A DNA stretch of 64,000 nucleotides from Parcubacteria group bacterium ADurb.Bin192 (GTDB lineage Bacteria; Patescibacteriota; Patescibacteriia; 2-12-FULL-60-25): positions 54,590-118,589 of the forward strand of contig MWCR01000003.1 in assembly GCA_002070095.1 (NCBI GenBank). Reading direction: 5' to 3'. A program made the translations under genes and the position numbers. Shown here piece after piece: positions 42,701 to 51,840 of this stretch. How positions within the stretch are numbered: the stretch's first letter is position 1; each line of letters starts with the position of its first letter. The notes beneath the pieces were generated by a model. It was not told where the DNA came from. It searched no databases and saw only the letters and a program-made list of their open reading frames with translations.

Positions 42701-44532
42701 GGGACAGCACGGCCAAGCGCCCGGCCAATATCAATCCCACGGTGCGCGATAACATCGTGGTCCAAAACACGATTACGCGCGCGACTTTGGTGGGCATCAG
42801 ATATGCCAATGAGCTGGGAGGCTTGAGCGCCCTGTCAGGCGGTACCAACATGAACAATAATTGTTATTATCAAGCCACCCGGTCCGCTACTTTTGAAGAT
42901 GGACGCACGGGTTGGAGCGGCAACTTTACTCAATGGCAGTCGCATATCAACGGAGAAAGCGGTTCAGTGGAAACCAATCCCAACCTGGACGGCAATTACA
43001 AGCCAACAGCTCAAGCCTGTGTCAACAAAGGTCATCTGGCCAATACTTCGGCCGGTTCCAACACCGGAAGCCCCACACCCACGCCCGAACCTGAACCCGA
43101 GCCCACTCCGGAGCCGACACCTGAACCAGAACCCGCGCCCGTACCCGATAACACTCCGATCCAAGGCACGGTTTGGCATGTGGATGATGATAATAAATCA
43201 GGCACTTACAACGGCACGGCTCAATATCCGGACGCATCCATTCAATACGCCATTAACCGCGCGGCCAGCGGAGATACCATCAAGCTGGCGGCCGGCAATT
43301 ACGGACCAGTCAACACACAGGGCAAATCTCTGACTATTTTGGGCGGATATACCGGTGCTTCATCCGCGGCTTATGCGGCCGGCCAAGGCGGAAACTTTAC
43401 GGCCAAGACTCTGAACCCGGCCTTAACCAGCATCAGCGGAGGCGCCAATCAAAACGGCGTCACTTTCACCAGATTCAATTCTCAACCCTATCACGGGGTC
43501 TTGGACAATGTCCGCGTTAACAACAACCAAAAAGGCATTGTTTGTGATACGGCCGCTTCCTGGCCTCATCCGGACAACATCACCATCAGCAATTCTCTGA
43601 TTGAAAACAACGGGGCCAACGGCGTGACCACGCGCGGAGCCGGCATCATGGTGTGCGGCGCCAATTCCAAAATCATCAACAACATTATCCGCAACAACCA
43701 AGGCGGACGAGGCGCCGGACTCTACGGCTCGGCTTCCAACTCCATCCTGGTGGATGGCAACCGCATTCAAGACAACACTTGTTACGATGACCATGGCGGA
43801 GGCGTATATCTGAACGGGAAAATCACTTTTTCCAATAATACGGTTTCCGGCAACCGCGTGGCCATGAATTACGGTTGGGGCGGAGGCGTTTTGTTCCACA
43901 GTGCCGATACCGTGGCCCGCATGAGCTTTAACAAAATATATGATAACTACTCGCCTTTGTACGGCGCGGGCGTGTTTATCGACGAAGGCGCCACCGCTTA
44001 CATGGACAATGACCTGGTTTACCGCAACCGCACCGGCAACGGGCAAGGCGCGGGCATAGCCGTGGACGACGGCCCGTCATCTTCCCGCCTCTATATCACC
44101 AACAGCACCATTGCTTACAACAATGCCGCGTCCGGCAGTTCAGGGAACGGCGGCAACGGCGTATACGCGGACAACTCATCCACGGCCACCATCAGCAATT
44201 CCATCTTCTGGGGCAATGGCGATGACTTTTACGTGCGCTCGGGCAGTACTATCAGCGCTACCTACACCCTAAGCCAGGAAGCTTGGACGGGCACGGGCAA
44301 TCTGACTTCAGACCCGCGCTTCGCGGACCCGGCCAATAACGACTTCCATGTGCGTTCACAAACCGGCCGGTACAATCCGGCTAACGGTCAATGGATAGTG
44401 GACAGCCTGCACAGCCCGGCCATTGACGCAGGCAACCCCAGCACGGCCTTCAATTTGGAGACGGCTCCAAACGGAGGACGTGTTAACCTGGGAGCTTACG
44501 GCAACACGGCTCAAGCCAGCCGCAGTAAGTAA
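39742..44532 (+). CDS. Giant secreted protein: DNRLRE, Ig-like repeats and two beta-helices
   Basis: 1596 residues. A signal peptide ends near ARQALAQ. A DNRLRE-type carbohydrate-binding-like domain follows (about 35-245, KRALLKFTNLNLPAGATVTG). Next come one Ig-like domain with KVEFYQGATKLGEDMSAPY, a Pro-Glu-rich linker (TPEPEPTPEPEP repeats) and three almost identical 94-residue Ig-like repeats (about 383-664) with RVEFYRGTQKIGEDATAPY. A right-handed beta-helix (DUF1565-like, NGSQSLPYRTIRTAV) comes after, then a second Pro-Glu linker and a second beta-helix starting VWHVDDDNKSGTYNGTAQYP. The chain ends LGAYGNTAQASRSK. It should extend far from the cell as a stalk carrying polysaccharide-binding or -cleaving heads; contact with a host cell is inferred. 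Confidence 0.88.
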   Translation: MRKSLILFLIAALAVPVGIGPNGITARQALAQSSSAVYQQGVSSYTGAQDATISNQYIEWSDTGVTETTGVLRSYVKVETGKPTYEKRALLKFTNLNLPAGATVTGAKLTLVVTDWESGYSNIPQTVLKGYYLNTSWNINAQKLGWLYRDDPSVAWSAQGGKGTGDILAGKSFTITGFNASGDQTKTVDLDAGVVQNWLNNPSSNHGLIIINETGAGGGSPTIHSSEDANSSLRPKLEITYMVSQGTTPEEPAPNENQAPTVILTSPTMVTDYTSPAEIMLAANATDDGSITKVEFYQGATKLGEDMSAPYQYMWTNVAAGAYTVHAKATDNQGASAFSPSITVIVDQPASPTPDPTPEPEPTPEPEPTPEPEPTPKPEPTPANQPPTVSITAPANGAEFTSPASITINATAADSDGTITRVEFYRGTQKIGEDATAPYSFNWQNVGAGEYHISAVAVDNGGEMTGSQAVHLKVNAANQPPTVSITSPVNGAEFTSPASITINATAADSDGTITRVEFYRGTQKIGEDATAPYSFNWQNVGAGEYHISAVAVDNGGEMTGSQAVHLKVNAANQPPTVSITSPVNGAEFTSPASITINATAADSDGTITRVEFYRGTQKIGEDMTAPYSYNWQNVGAGEYHISAVAVDNGGEMTGSQAVHLKVNAATTPPPSPEPSTGPVTYGVNLTACNSATVPANAVYVSISGNDSTANGSQSLPYRTIRTAVNNAVAGATIVIRGGTYVEPQEIRVRVPNVTIRSYPGEWAVIDRSADTENVGMYFYVGSNGGKLQCLEVKGGFYAVSTETQWDWGQSDRSGVSDLLIENTKLHDSFRDVVKIKPNSDRITIRHNEIYNSNQGQTGECNAEGIDNVNGDNMLVQYNHIHHTCSTGVYMKGGATDGIVEYNLIENTGAAGIILGFDTSPEFFDLTVNPDYYENIRGIARYNLVRNTGWGGIALYASKDGQVYNNTLIDTARTYHSPIYYGITFQDWDSTAKRPANINPTVRDNIVVQNTITRATLVGIRYANELGGLSALSGGTNMNNNCYYQATRSATFEDGRTGWSGNFTQWQSHINGESGSVETNPNLDGNYKPTAQACVNKGHLANTSAGSNTGSPTPTPEPEPEPTPEPTPEPEPAPVPDNTPIQGTVWHVDDDNKSGTYNGTAQYPDASIQYAINRAASGDTIKLAAGNYGPVNTQGKSLTILGGYTGASSAAYAAGQGGNFTAKTLNPALTSISGGANQNGVTFTRFNSQPYHGVLDNVRVNNNQKGIVCDTAASWPHPDNITISNSLIENNGANGVTTRGAGIMVCGANSKIINNIIRNNQGGRGAGLYGSASNSILVDGNRIQDNTCYDDHGGGVYLNGKITFSNNTVSGNRVAMNYGWGGGVLFHSADTVARMSFNKIYDNYSPLYGAGVFIDEGATAYMDNDLVYRNRTGNGQGAGIAVDDGPSSSRLYITNSTIAYNNAASGSSGNGGNGVYADNSSTATISNSIFWGNGDDFYVRSGSTISATYTLSQEAWTGTGNLTSDPRFADPANNDFHVRSQTGRYNPANGQWIVDSLHSPAIDAGNPSTAFNLETAPNGGRVNLGAYGNTAQASRSK
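40889..41734 (+). repeat. Three 282-bp tandem repeats inside the surface-protein gene
   Basis: Copies begin at 40889, 41171 and 41453 (each CCAACCAGCCTCCGACCG...). The first two are almost identical at DNA level; the third diverges in its second half. Each encodes one 94-residue Ig-like domain. The low divergence points to recent duplication or gene conversion. Confidence 0.9.
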
Positions 44533-44548
44533 ATAAATCATTAAAACC

Positions 44549-44579
44549 AAAACCCCCGGACATAAGTTCGGGGGTTTTG
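44549..44579 (+). terminator. Rho-independent terminator
   Basis: AACCCCCG and CGGGGGTT form a stem followed by TTG TTAATT, 18 bases after the stop of the surface-protein gene. Confidence 0.85.
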
Positions 44580-44610
44580 TTAATTATTAAGATCGCTAAT
44601 CAACAGCCGT

Positions 44611-44805
44611 TTCGCAAGCATCATAGCTCCGTCAACTGTGGCGGAGCCACGGCGTTCGCGAACGCCACAACAGAACCACGTAAAAGATCTCGCTTTCAAA
44701 CAATTCGTAAATTCGACTATATCAATCCACATGAACAGGATACAGCAACTTCGCAAATATCGTGGCTCCGTCAACTGTGGCGGAGCCACGGCGTTCGCGA
44801 ACGCC
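44611..44805. repeat. REP-like double-hairpin repeat, copy B (two units), abutting a tRNA 3'-end fragment
   Basis: The composite is alike to copy A at 19665-19861: two units (44611-44666 and 44748-44805) with GGCTCCG...CGGAGCC hairpins and GGCGTTCGCGAACGCC palindromes, separated by ~80 similar bases. It ends at the tRNA-like attachment repeat, as copy A ends at tRNA-Ser. Confidence 0.85.
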
Positions 44806-44829
44806 GTGGCGGAGAGAGAGGGATTCGAA
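44805..44829. other. Attachment site attL (tRNA 3'-end direct repeat)
   Basis: 25 bases beginning CGTGGCGGAGAGAGAGGG and ending ATTCGAA are identical to 57030-57054. On the minus strand they read as the T-arm and acceptor 3' end of a tRNA with encoded CCA (TTCGAATCCC...CTCTCCGCCA). The rest of the tRNA is missing here. Confidence 0.85.
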
Positions 44830-44950
44830 CCCAAGCCGAGACTTAGCGTAAAGACGCTCAACGGTGCGGAAAAGCTGACAATTGTGATCGGACAAGATAT
44901 TCACGCGAACACTCGCAAAAGCTCAGTAAAAATCTCTAATTCATTAATCA

Positions 44951-44970
44951 TGGGCAACCGGTGGGCAACG
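44951..44970 (+). repeat. Putative integrase arm-type site, left
   Basis: TGGGCAACCGGTGGGCAACG, 121 bases inside attL. It matches 19 of 20 bases of 56897-56916 in the same orientation, and 17 of 18 bases at 57185-57202. Confidence 0.5.
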
Positions 44971-44983
44971 TCTGGGAAGGCAT

Positions 44984-45013
44984 GCAAAGCCCCTCGCTAG
45001 GAGGGGCTTTTGC
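44984..45013. terminator. Hairpin terminator near the element's left end
   Basis: GCAAAGCCCCTC and GAGGGGCTTTTGC form a long stem with a T-run on the plus strand and a weaker one on the minus. It would stop chromosomal transcription entering the element, or the operon leaving it. Confidence 0.75.
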
Positions 45014-45132
45014 GTTGAATCGATTCTTCCTTTGATCCTATTCCGCGATGGAAGCGCGACGATAAACGTCACGGTTCGGATCAAAGGCAATTCCGCTATC
45101 AAATCTACCGAATGCGATAAAGGCCGTCAAAA

Positions 45133-45375
45133 CTATAAGCCTTCGTAATGCTCTACTTCTTCTTTGGTAAGCGGTGGTAGGTGCTTTACAACGTCTTCAG
45201 CTCCTGCTACTTCCCACTGTTTCCAATCTTCACGGTCGCCGATCACGCGAACATAGTCCGCGCATCCATCCACGGCCGATGCGCCGCATTTGCAGGACGT
45301 GAGATTCTTATTGGTATTTGCCGGAATCTCATCGCCGCACTTTTTGCATTTGTAGGTGGTTTCGGTTATAGACAT
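45133..45375 (-). CDS. Small zinc-ribbon protein
   Basis: 80 residues from ATG 45375 (MSITETTYKCKKCGDEI). A CxxC (KCKKCGDE) and a second pair CKCGA make a zinc ribbon; DGCADYVRVIGDREDWKQW and an acidic tail follow. Small proteins with this YKCKKCGD...CxCGAxxxDGG-DYxR pattern are found on many plasmids and phages, but the function is unknown. It lies between the restriction operon and the element's left end and is separated from the AlbA_2 gene by ~230 bases. Confidence 0.7.
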   Translation of the reverse strand: MSITETTYKCKKCGDEIPANTNKNLTSCKCGASAVDGCADYVRVIGDREDWKQWEVAGAEDVVKHLPPLTKEEVEHYEGL

Positions 45376-45608
45376 ATAAGTCAAACGATTACCGTTTTGG
45401 ATGAATTAAGTCCAAAATATACTTGATTCACAATCGGGATCATCTATTTTTAGCCAAGTTTTGGGTTTTTAGGTTTTAAACCTAACTTTTGAGGATTTTT
45501 GATGACCTGAATCAGCTCTAGTGACAACAGACGTTTTCTTCAGCCCGCTTTGCCACTCTCTTGCTTGGTGGCAAGTAAAAAGCGCTTTTTAAGGCTAAAC
45601 CAGGGAGT

Positions 45609-47075
45609 CTAATTTTTACTTGCTTTCTGATTGGCAAGTAAACCCTGTTCCTGGCCGAGATCGGGTAATCTATATTTGACCATTTTCGGCGCTCCATTTT
45701 TTGCGTCTACACGGATGAGTAGGCCTTGAGCCACCCAACGTTTCAACATCTTGGACATGTGCGTCATTTCAACGACCCCCGTAACTTTTCTAGCATCGGA
45801 ATTTCCGATGTACTTATTTTTTTGGAGATAACTCTGGACCTTCTCCCATTCACTCGGCGCACTCTCATTTAGTAGAATTACTCGGACAGAATCTTGTAGG
45901 TAGGGGTACGTAAGATAAATCGGCGGATATAGATTTCGCGCTTTCATTTCATTTCGTATTGCTCGCACACCCTCGTTCTGATCAAGGTTTGGTGGATCCG
46001 GAAATTCCCGCAAAATCTTAACGAGCAGGTCATTCCTATAACCGGTCGCTCGGACTGAGCCAATGTTCGAAGGAGTTATGTTGAAAGGGAAAAGCCCGGT
46101 ATTTTCAATCTCGATCCGATCTTCAAAGATCTTAATTTCGATATCTCGCTTAGCATGGTAATCGCGATGAATGACGGCATTCGTAATCGCCTCCTTAACC
46201 GCGCGTTCAGGCAAACGATACTGCGTTATAAAACCAGATCCAGGCATCGCAACGCCGGAACGTAAAATGGATAACACACGTTCCTGGCCAAGCTGGATTA
46301 GCCTTGAAGCCGGACCTTGAAGCGTTTCCGGAACACCTATCAGATTCGGTACATTTTTAATAGATTCTTCTTTGCCAGCGTATTGAAGGATGCGTATCGC
46401 ACATTTTGTATCCATCAAATTTGTCGGGTATTCGGCAAAAAGTAATACCGCGGCTCTAGTCGGCTTCAAGACGCCCATATCATCACGACGCGCTAAACCG
46501 GTCTTCTCGAGTACCTCACTAATATCATTCCCCGTGATGCCACGATGCTGTTTCCATGCCTGGAAATATACCGTGTCCAGCAGGTTAATTGCGACATCAA
46601 CGAGCTCTATATCGGCCCGACGAAAGCCTTTCGCATAAGCAAATGTAACAATCTCCTGTGGCGTGAGTCTACGATTACTTTTCTGTTCACGCAGAAATAC
46701 GTCATTTCCCCAACAACGAAAATCGTCAGTACATTTGGGCACGCTGATCATTGCTACGGTTTCCTTTTCATTCCATTTTAAGAGATTGGGTGGCCAAATT
46801 CCCGTTAACGGAGGAATGACCTTGGGAATTTCTCGAGAAATTGCATCACACACGTCCTTATTCTCCTCGATGCCATACACTCGACGTTCACCGCGTTTCG
46901 TCTTTTCCGGATCACTAATGCCAAGCACAATGAGCCCGCCATCGGCATTTGCCATGGCCACAATGGTTTCAAGAATCTTTTTAACGATTCCTTCTTCGCC
47001 TAGTCGCTTAAATTCCAGCGTCTGGCTCTCTTCTGGTATTTCGAGTATTCGCTCTATAAATTCGTGGTCAGTCAT
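45609..47075 (-). CDS. AlbA_2/Schlafen-like ATP-binding protein with wHTH C-terminus
   Basis: 488 residues from ATG 47075, one base after the hsdR stop, so translation is coupled. The N-terminal AlbA_2 domain (TLEFKRLGEEGIVKKILETI, then ANADGGLIVLGISD) is followed by a GHKL-like segment (PERAVKEAITNAVIHRDYHA, with IEIENTGLFPF) characteristic of COG2865 proteins, and then a winged-helix end. Such proteins are predicted transcription regulators or nucleic-acid enzymes and often accompany type I restriction operons. A role in controlling or backing up the restriction system is inferred. Between its stop and the next gene downstream lies an A+T-rich stretch with several hairpins (AGGTTTTAAACCT near 45470). 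Confidence 0.88.
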   Translation of the reverse strand: MTDHEFIERILEIPEESQTLEFKRLGEEGIVKKILETIVAMANADGGLIVLGISDPEKTKRGERRVYGIEENKDVCDAISREIPKVIPPLTGIWPPNLLKWNEKETVAMISVPKCTDDFRCWGNDVFLREQKSNRRLTPQEIVTFAYAKGFRRADIELVDVAINLLDTVYFQAWKQHRGITGNDISEVLEKTGLARRDDMGVLKPTRAAVLLFAEYPTNLMDTKCAIRILQYAGKEESIKNVPNLIGVPETLQGPASRLIQLGQERVLSILRSGVAMPGSGFITQYRLPERAVKEAITNAVIHRDYHAKRDIEIKIFEDRIEIENTGLFPFNITPSNIGSVRATGYRNDLLVKILREFPDPPNLDQNEGVRAIRNEMKARNLYPPIYLTYPYLQDSVRVILLNESAPSEWEKVQSYLQKNKYIGNSDARKVTGVVEMTHMSKMLKRWVAQGLLIRVDAKNGAPKMVKYRLPDLGQEQGLLANQKASKN

Positions 47076-47076
47076 A

Positions 47077-50000
47077 TTATTTTTCGTCACGCAACATTTC
47101 ACCGTCGAATCTCTCTATGACGTTCGTCGTTGCAATCATTTTCTGATCACCCCAATCCTTACACAGGACTGTGGCCTGCTCTAGAACGGTCTTTGTAGCC
47201 TGCTCTTGCTTGTCTGGTGGGTATTTGTACTTATTGAGGAGTTTCTTTACCAGCACTCGCAACTTGGCTTGCACGCTCTCCTTCAGCGTCCAATCGATCG
47301 TCGTATTCTTGCGAAGCATTGCGACGAGCTCTTGGGCAATCTTCTTCAATGTATCATCGCCGAGTTCCATTACAGCACTATCATTTTCGCAGAGGGCATC
47401 GTAGAAAGCGACTTCATCCTGTGAAAGGTTCAATCCATCGCCGCGTTCCTGCTCGCCACGAATCTTCTTTGCTAATTCAACGAGTTCAGCTATTACCTGA
47501 GCGGCTTCGATGGTTTGATTCTGATATTTTTTGATTGTCTCCTCGAGCATCTTGGAGAACGAACGGGATTTGACGAGGAACTTTTTCTGCATCGTGCGGA
47601 TCTCGTCGTTCAAAAGCTTCTTTAAGAGCTCGAGTGCGATATTTTTATGCTCAAGATTGCGAACCTCCTCCAAGAATTCATCCGAGAGGACTGCGATGTT
47701 TGGAGATTTGAGACCCGCTGCATCAAAGACATTTACAACTTCATCGGAAGTTACTGCATTTGAAACGATCTGTCGGATGGCGTGGTCGTAATCCTCTTGA
47801 GTCGGCCCGCCTCCACTACCAGTCTGTTCGAATTTAACGATGATGGATCGAACGACCTGAAAGAAACCGACGTCATCACGGATCTTCAATGATTCATCAC
47901 TCGGTACGGCAAGCGAGAATGCAAAGGAGAGCTCCGTCACGGCCTTCATGTATCGCTCTTTGCCCTTCTCAAGGCTCAGAAGGTAATCCATGGCTCCTGA
48001 TAGTACGCGCGTTCGCTCGGATGCCTTGGCTGTGAAGTATGTTGCGTATTCAAATTTATGAAACATCGCCTTGACCACTTCGTACTTCTCGAGCATGACC
48101 GAAACAGCTTCTTCTTGCGGAATCGTTGGGTTCGCACGGTCGCTGTCGGCATAATGAGAAAGTGCCTCTTTCAACGATGGAGCGATTCCGAGGTAGTCGA
48201 CGATCAAACCGCCTTGTTTGTCTTTGTATACGCGGTTCACGCGCGCGATCGCCTGCATGAGTCCGTGGCCCTGCATCGGCTTGTCGACATACATCGTGTG
48301 CATCGATGGCGCATCAAAACCCGTTAGCCACATGTCACGCACGATCACGAATTTCAATTCATCCTTTGGATCTTTCATCCGGTTCGCCAGACGCTCTCGT
48401 TCTTCTTTGGTATGACTATGACGCTGAAAACTCGCCGGATCACTTGCCGCAGCGGTCATTACAACTTTAATGAAACCTTTATTGATATCGTCACTATGCC
48501 ATTGCGAACGAAGTTTGATTATTTCTTCGTACAATTCAACCGCGATGCGACGGCTCATAGCTACAAACATCCCTTTGCCATCCATGGCCGCAAGACGATT
48601 CTCGAAGTGATCGACAACGTCTTTTGCAATCAACCGAATACGCTTCTCCGATCCAACCATGGCTTCGAGTCGTGCCCACTTGCTCTTGAGTTGCTCTTTC
48701 TTCGAAGTTTCTTCGCCTTCAGTCAATTCTTCAAATTCTGGATCGATCTTTGGTTTTTCAGATTCTTTGAGTTGGATCTTCGCTAACCGCGCTTCGTAAT
48801 AAATTGGAACAGTTGCATGATCTTCAACAGCTCGAGTGATGTCGTATACGTCCACGTATTCCCCGAAGACGGCTCGGGTGTTTGCATCGCGCAATTCGAT
48901 AGGCGTTCCGGTAAAACCGATGAACGAAGCATTCGGCAACGCATCGTGCATGTGGCGCGCGAAGCCATCAATAAAGTCATACTGGCTCCGATGAGCTTCA
49001 TCCGCGATAACGACGATATTGCGACGATCTGAAAGCGTTCCCTTGCCAAATGGATTCTCAAACTGAAATTTTTGGATAGTCGTAAAGATGACGCCGCCGG
49101 AGGCGACAGAAAGCAGCCGTTGCAAATCGGCACGATCTTGCGCTTGCACTGGCGTCTGCCGAAGTAATTCGTGGCAGCCAGCAAAGACGCTAAAGAGTTG
49201 ATCATCAAGATCATTACGATCGGTCAAAACAACTAGAGTAGGATTATCCAAAACTTGAATAATCTTCCCCGCATAAAATGACATCGTGAGCGATTTACCG
49301 GATCCTTGCGTGTGCCAAACAACACCGCACCGCCGATCTCCTTTTTCCGAAGTAGCTTCTAGAGTTCGCGAAACGGCTTTATTGGTTGCATGATATTGGT
49401 GGTACGCCGTAAGAACTTTCACCGTATCTTTTCCGATAGGGGTAAAGACGATAAAGTTGCGGATGATGTCCATCAATCTCTCCTTAGCAAAAACTCCTTT
49501 TAGCAGAACTTCCATCTCCGGAATAGACGCTGGAGCCACGCTATCTCCGTCCATAGTCCGCCATTTCATGAAGCGCTCAAAGTCAGCAGTAAGCGAACCG
49601 AGGCGTGTGTCGATACCGTCGCTAATTACGCAAAGGGCGTTGTAGGTGAAAAGAGACGGGATCTCGTTCTTGTACGTCTGGATTTGATTAAAAGCACTTC
49701 GTACTGTCGCGTTTGGATCAGCAGGGTTCTTGAGCTCAAAAACTGCCAACGGAATGCCATTCACAAAAAGGACTACGTCCGGGCGTCGATTATGGTCGTT
49801 TTCAATGACGGTGAATTGATTCACCGCTAACCAATCATTGTTCGCGATGTTTTTTATATCGAGAAGATAGACTTTATCGCCCGCAATGGTTCCGTCCGAG
49901 CGGCGATACTCAACATCCACGCCTTCGACCATCATTTTGTGAAAAGCGTGATTCGTCTGCAAAAGGCTTGGGTTGGAATAGGCGACGTTGACCACCTGTT

Positions 50001-50220
50001 TGATCACCTCCTCTTGAGCATCAGAAGGAACCGTTGAGTTGATGCGGGCAACGGCTGATCGCAAACGATCAACTAGAAGGACATCACGATACGACAGGCG
50101 CTCCGGAGATTCTCCATCGGGAGCAAGATTGGGACCGTTGGCGATCGAATACCCAAGCTCCTCGAGCCATTCGAGTGTTGCGACCTCTAAGTCGGATTCG
50201 GTGTATTTGTAATTGCTCAT
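47077..50220 (-). CDS. hsdR: Type I restriction enzyme subunit R (HsdR)
   Basis: 1047 residues, the normal HsdR size. The PD-(D/E)xK nuclease is at the N-terminus ([19 protein letters not shown]148 and E162-x-K164). The translocase has Walker A HTQGSGKS at 303-310, motif II DEAH at 407-410, motif [12 protein letters not shown], and later motifs ([30 protein letters not shown]). A long helical C-terminus docks on the methylase. HsdR pulls unmodified DNA through the complex and cuts at random distant sites. All catalytic residues seen are intact. It starts three bases after the OLD-type gene, which separates it from hsdM, an unusual arrangement. Confidence 0.96.
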   Translation of the reverse strand: MSNYKYTESDLEVATLEWLEELGYSIANGPNLAPDGESPERLSYRDVLLVDRLRSAVARINSTVPSDAQEEVIKQVVNVAYSNPSLLQTNHAFHKMMVEGVDVEYRRSDGTIAGDKVYLLDIKNIANNDWLAVNQFTVIENDHNRRPDVVLFVNGIPLAVFELKNPADPNATVRSAFNQIQTYKNEIPSLFTYNALCVISDGIDTRLGSLTADFERFMKWRTMDGDSVAPASIPEMEVLLKGVFAKERLMDIIRNFIVFTPIGKDTVKVLTAYHQYHATNKAVSRTLEATSEKGDRRCGVVWHTQGSGKSLTMSFYAGKIIQVLDNPTLVVLTDRNDLDDQLFSVFAGCHELLRQTPVQAQDRADLQRLLSVASGGVIFTTIQKFQFENPFGKGTLSDRRNIVVIADEAHRSQYDFIDGFARHMHDALPNASFIGFTGTPIELRDANTRAVFGEYVDVYDITRAVEDHATVPIYYEARLAKIQLKESEKPKIDPEFEELTEGEETSKKEQLKSKWARLEAMVGSEKRIRLIAKDVVDHFENRLAAMDGKGMFVAMSRRIAVELYEEIIKLRSQWHSDDINKGFIKVVMTAAASDPASFQRHSHTKEERERLANRMKDPKDELKFVIVRDMWLTGFDAPSMHTMYVDKPMQGHGLMQAIARVNRVYKDKQGGLIVDYLGIAPSLKEALSHYADSDRANPTIPQEEAVSVMLEKYEVVKAMFHKFEYATYFTAKASERTRVLSGAMDYLLSLEKGKERYMKAVTELSFAFSLAVPSDESLKIRDDVGFFQVVRSIIVKFEQTGSGGGPTQEDYDHAIRQIVSNAVTSDEVVNVFDAAGLKSPNIAVLSDEFLEEVRNLEHKNIALELLKKLLNDEIRTMQKKFLVKSRSFSKMLEETIKKYQNQTIEAAQVIAELVELAKKIRGEQERGDGLNLSQDEVAFYDALCENDSAVMELGDDTLKKIAQELVAMLRKNTTIDWTLKESVQAKLRVLVKKLLNKYKYPPDKQEQATKTVLEQATVLCKDWGDQKMIATTNVIERFDGEMLRDEK

Positions 50221-50223
50221 AAA

Positions 50224-51840
50224 TTATTTTGGATTGAATGCCAGCTCATTGCACCTTTTAAGCGCCTCGAACATAACTGGCATATCATTTTCAAACTGCT
50301 GTTGAGTAATTTTTCCTGCGACTTCTTTCGCGTATTCAACTTTTTTGTGATCTATTTTTAGCTGAACGATTCCGGCCATGTCTTTTGTATACGGCGCAGG
50401 ATAATACTCTTCCAAATTTCCAGTCGTAAGTTCAAAAATCTGTCGCCTTTCAAATAAGTAAGGGTATCCTTGTTTAAATTGTTCGTACTTCGTCAGCTGC
50501 GTGTCGTTGGGCTTGTCTATCAAAACAATGGCCTTATCCTTGTATATAGGATTATCGGAGCCGGCTAATGGCGTAAATAATGTATGTACAGCCAAAAGAG
50601 ATGGCTCTTGTTTATCGAGATCACCGCCTGAGAATAAAATCTTTATCCCTACAAATTTATCTTGATAAAAACGTTTGATCATCAGGCTGATAAATTCAAA
50701 TTCAGACCGACCTTCCACGATGAGAAAGTTTCTAGGTAGCAAAAGATCAGCAGGGCTACCGCCGAGCAAATCGAAAATGACGTTTATTTTTTCCGAATCG
50801 GCTATTTCCTGAATAGCCGTAATTCCATCCGTCTTCTCTACCTTAAATATTTTTTGAAGGGCGTTATTGTCTACGACCATGACTGATGAGTGGGTATTGA
50901 CCAAAACTTGATCGGTCGCACAAATATCCATCAAAGCCTTCTTTAGGGCTCTTTGAGCAGAGGGATGGAGGTGTAATTCAGCCTCATCGATCATAAACAA
51001 GAAAGAGCCGCCACCGGTCTGTTGTTTTCGATAATCGGCGAACGCTTGAATAATCGAAAGCATGATAGCTCTTTGCATTCCATCGCCTTTAGCTTCGGCC
51101 TTGGTTTCAATACCGTCATCGACGGTTGTATCAAAACTTTTTAGCAGGTCGGTAAAGTGCGGAGGATTGACACCGAACTTAACTTTAGTACCATCTGGAA
51201 ATTGCTTTTGTAGATACACCTCAACTTGAGTGCCAAGCTTATCCAGCTCCTTTCTGACCTCGGAGCTTGGATCGTCAAATAGTTTCGAGAATTGATTTTT
51301 AAAGTCGATGTACTCCTGGGAACTTTCGATAATCGCGGCGAGTACTCCAGACAACATGGTACCGATTGGATTTTTGTCCTTGTACTTCGAAACGTCGTCT
51401 AATCTGATTCTGGTATTGACGTACTCAAGCTTCGGTAAGAATTCATTTATTGCTGCGTCGAGCCCAGTCGGATTTCCTTTATCTTCACCGTTGACAAAAT
51501 ATTTTCTCTTATGATCGGCGCTTGTTTTTATCACAGAGAACGCGGTTGCATCTCCAAGCATTGTCTTGATTTTGGTCTTGTTCGCCTCGGACGTAAGTTT
51601 GTCTATATCGGTTGCTATCACATCCTCAAAATAAATCTCTACGCTAATTCTATTTGATCCTTCTTTTTGGCAATGCTCCTCCTGGTCGGAAGATTTGGCA
51701 TTGTAGAACCACTCTATTGCTTCGAAAAAATTTGTCTTACCGTGATTATTCTGACCGATAAAAACGGAAAACTTGCTAGGCTCAATTGAGACGTTTCTGA
51801 TTGATCGATAATTTTCAACAACTATATTGGATATCCTCAT
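50224..51840 (-). CDS. OLD-family ATPase with TOPRIM nuclease domain
   Basis: 538 residues. The ABC/SMC-like ATPase comes first: Walker [10 protein letters not shown] at 28-36, signature region [16 protein letters not shown], Walker [19 protein letters not shown] and the H-loop [17 protein letters not shown] domain follows ([17 protein letters not shown] with its Glu; [12 protein letters not shown] with Asp). This is the layout of OLD nucleases and, in split form, of the AriA/AriB pair of PARIS. The ATG overlaps the hsdM stop by four bases (ATGA), and hsdR follows three bases after the stop, so it is a coupled part of the restriction operon. By analogy with PrrC in hsd loci, it could be a second line that responds when a phage blocks the restriction enzyme; this is inference. 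Confidence 0.88.
   Translation of the reverse strand: MRISNIVVENYRSIRNVSIEPSKFSVFIGQNNHGKTNFFEAIEWFYNAKSSDQEEHCQKEGSNRISVEIYFEDVIATDIDKLTSEANKTKIKTMLGDATAFSVIKTSADHKRKYFVNGEDKGNPTGLDAAINEFLPKLEYVNTRIRLDDVSKYKDKNPIGTMLSGVLAAIIESSQEYIDFKNQFSKLFDDPSSEVRKELDKLGTQVEVYLQKQFPDGTKVKFGVNPPHFTDLLKSFDTTVDDGIETKAEAKGDGMQRAIMLSIIQAFADYRKQQTGGGSFLFMIDEAELHLHPSAQRALKKALMDICATDQVLVNTHSSVMVVDNNALQKIFKVEKTDGITAIQEIADSEKINVIFDLLGGSPADLLLPRNFLIVEGRSEFEFISLMIKRFYQDKFVGIKILFSGGDLDKQEPSLLAVHTLFTPLAGSDNPIYKDKAIVLIDKPNDTQLTKYEQFKQGYPYLFERRQIFELTTGNLEEYYPAPYTKDMAGIVQLKIDHKKVEYAKEVAGKITQQQFENDMPVMFEALKRCNELAFNPK

Noticed and set aside
44807..44900. A complete second tRNA-Ser on the minus strand
   Set aside because: Only the acceptor 3' end and part of the T-arm are present; no matching 5' acceptor strand or anticodon arm follows, so it is an attachment-site fragment.
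44577..45000. Open frames of 60-120 residues on both strands near the element's left end
   Set aside because: They translate the REP-like repeat and the tRNA-derived attachment site; no start signal or protein character.
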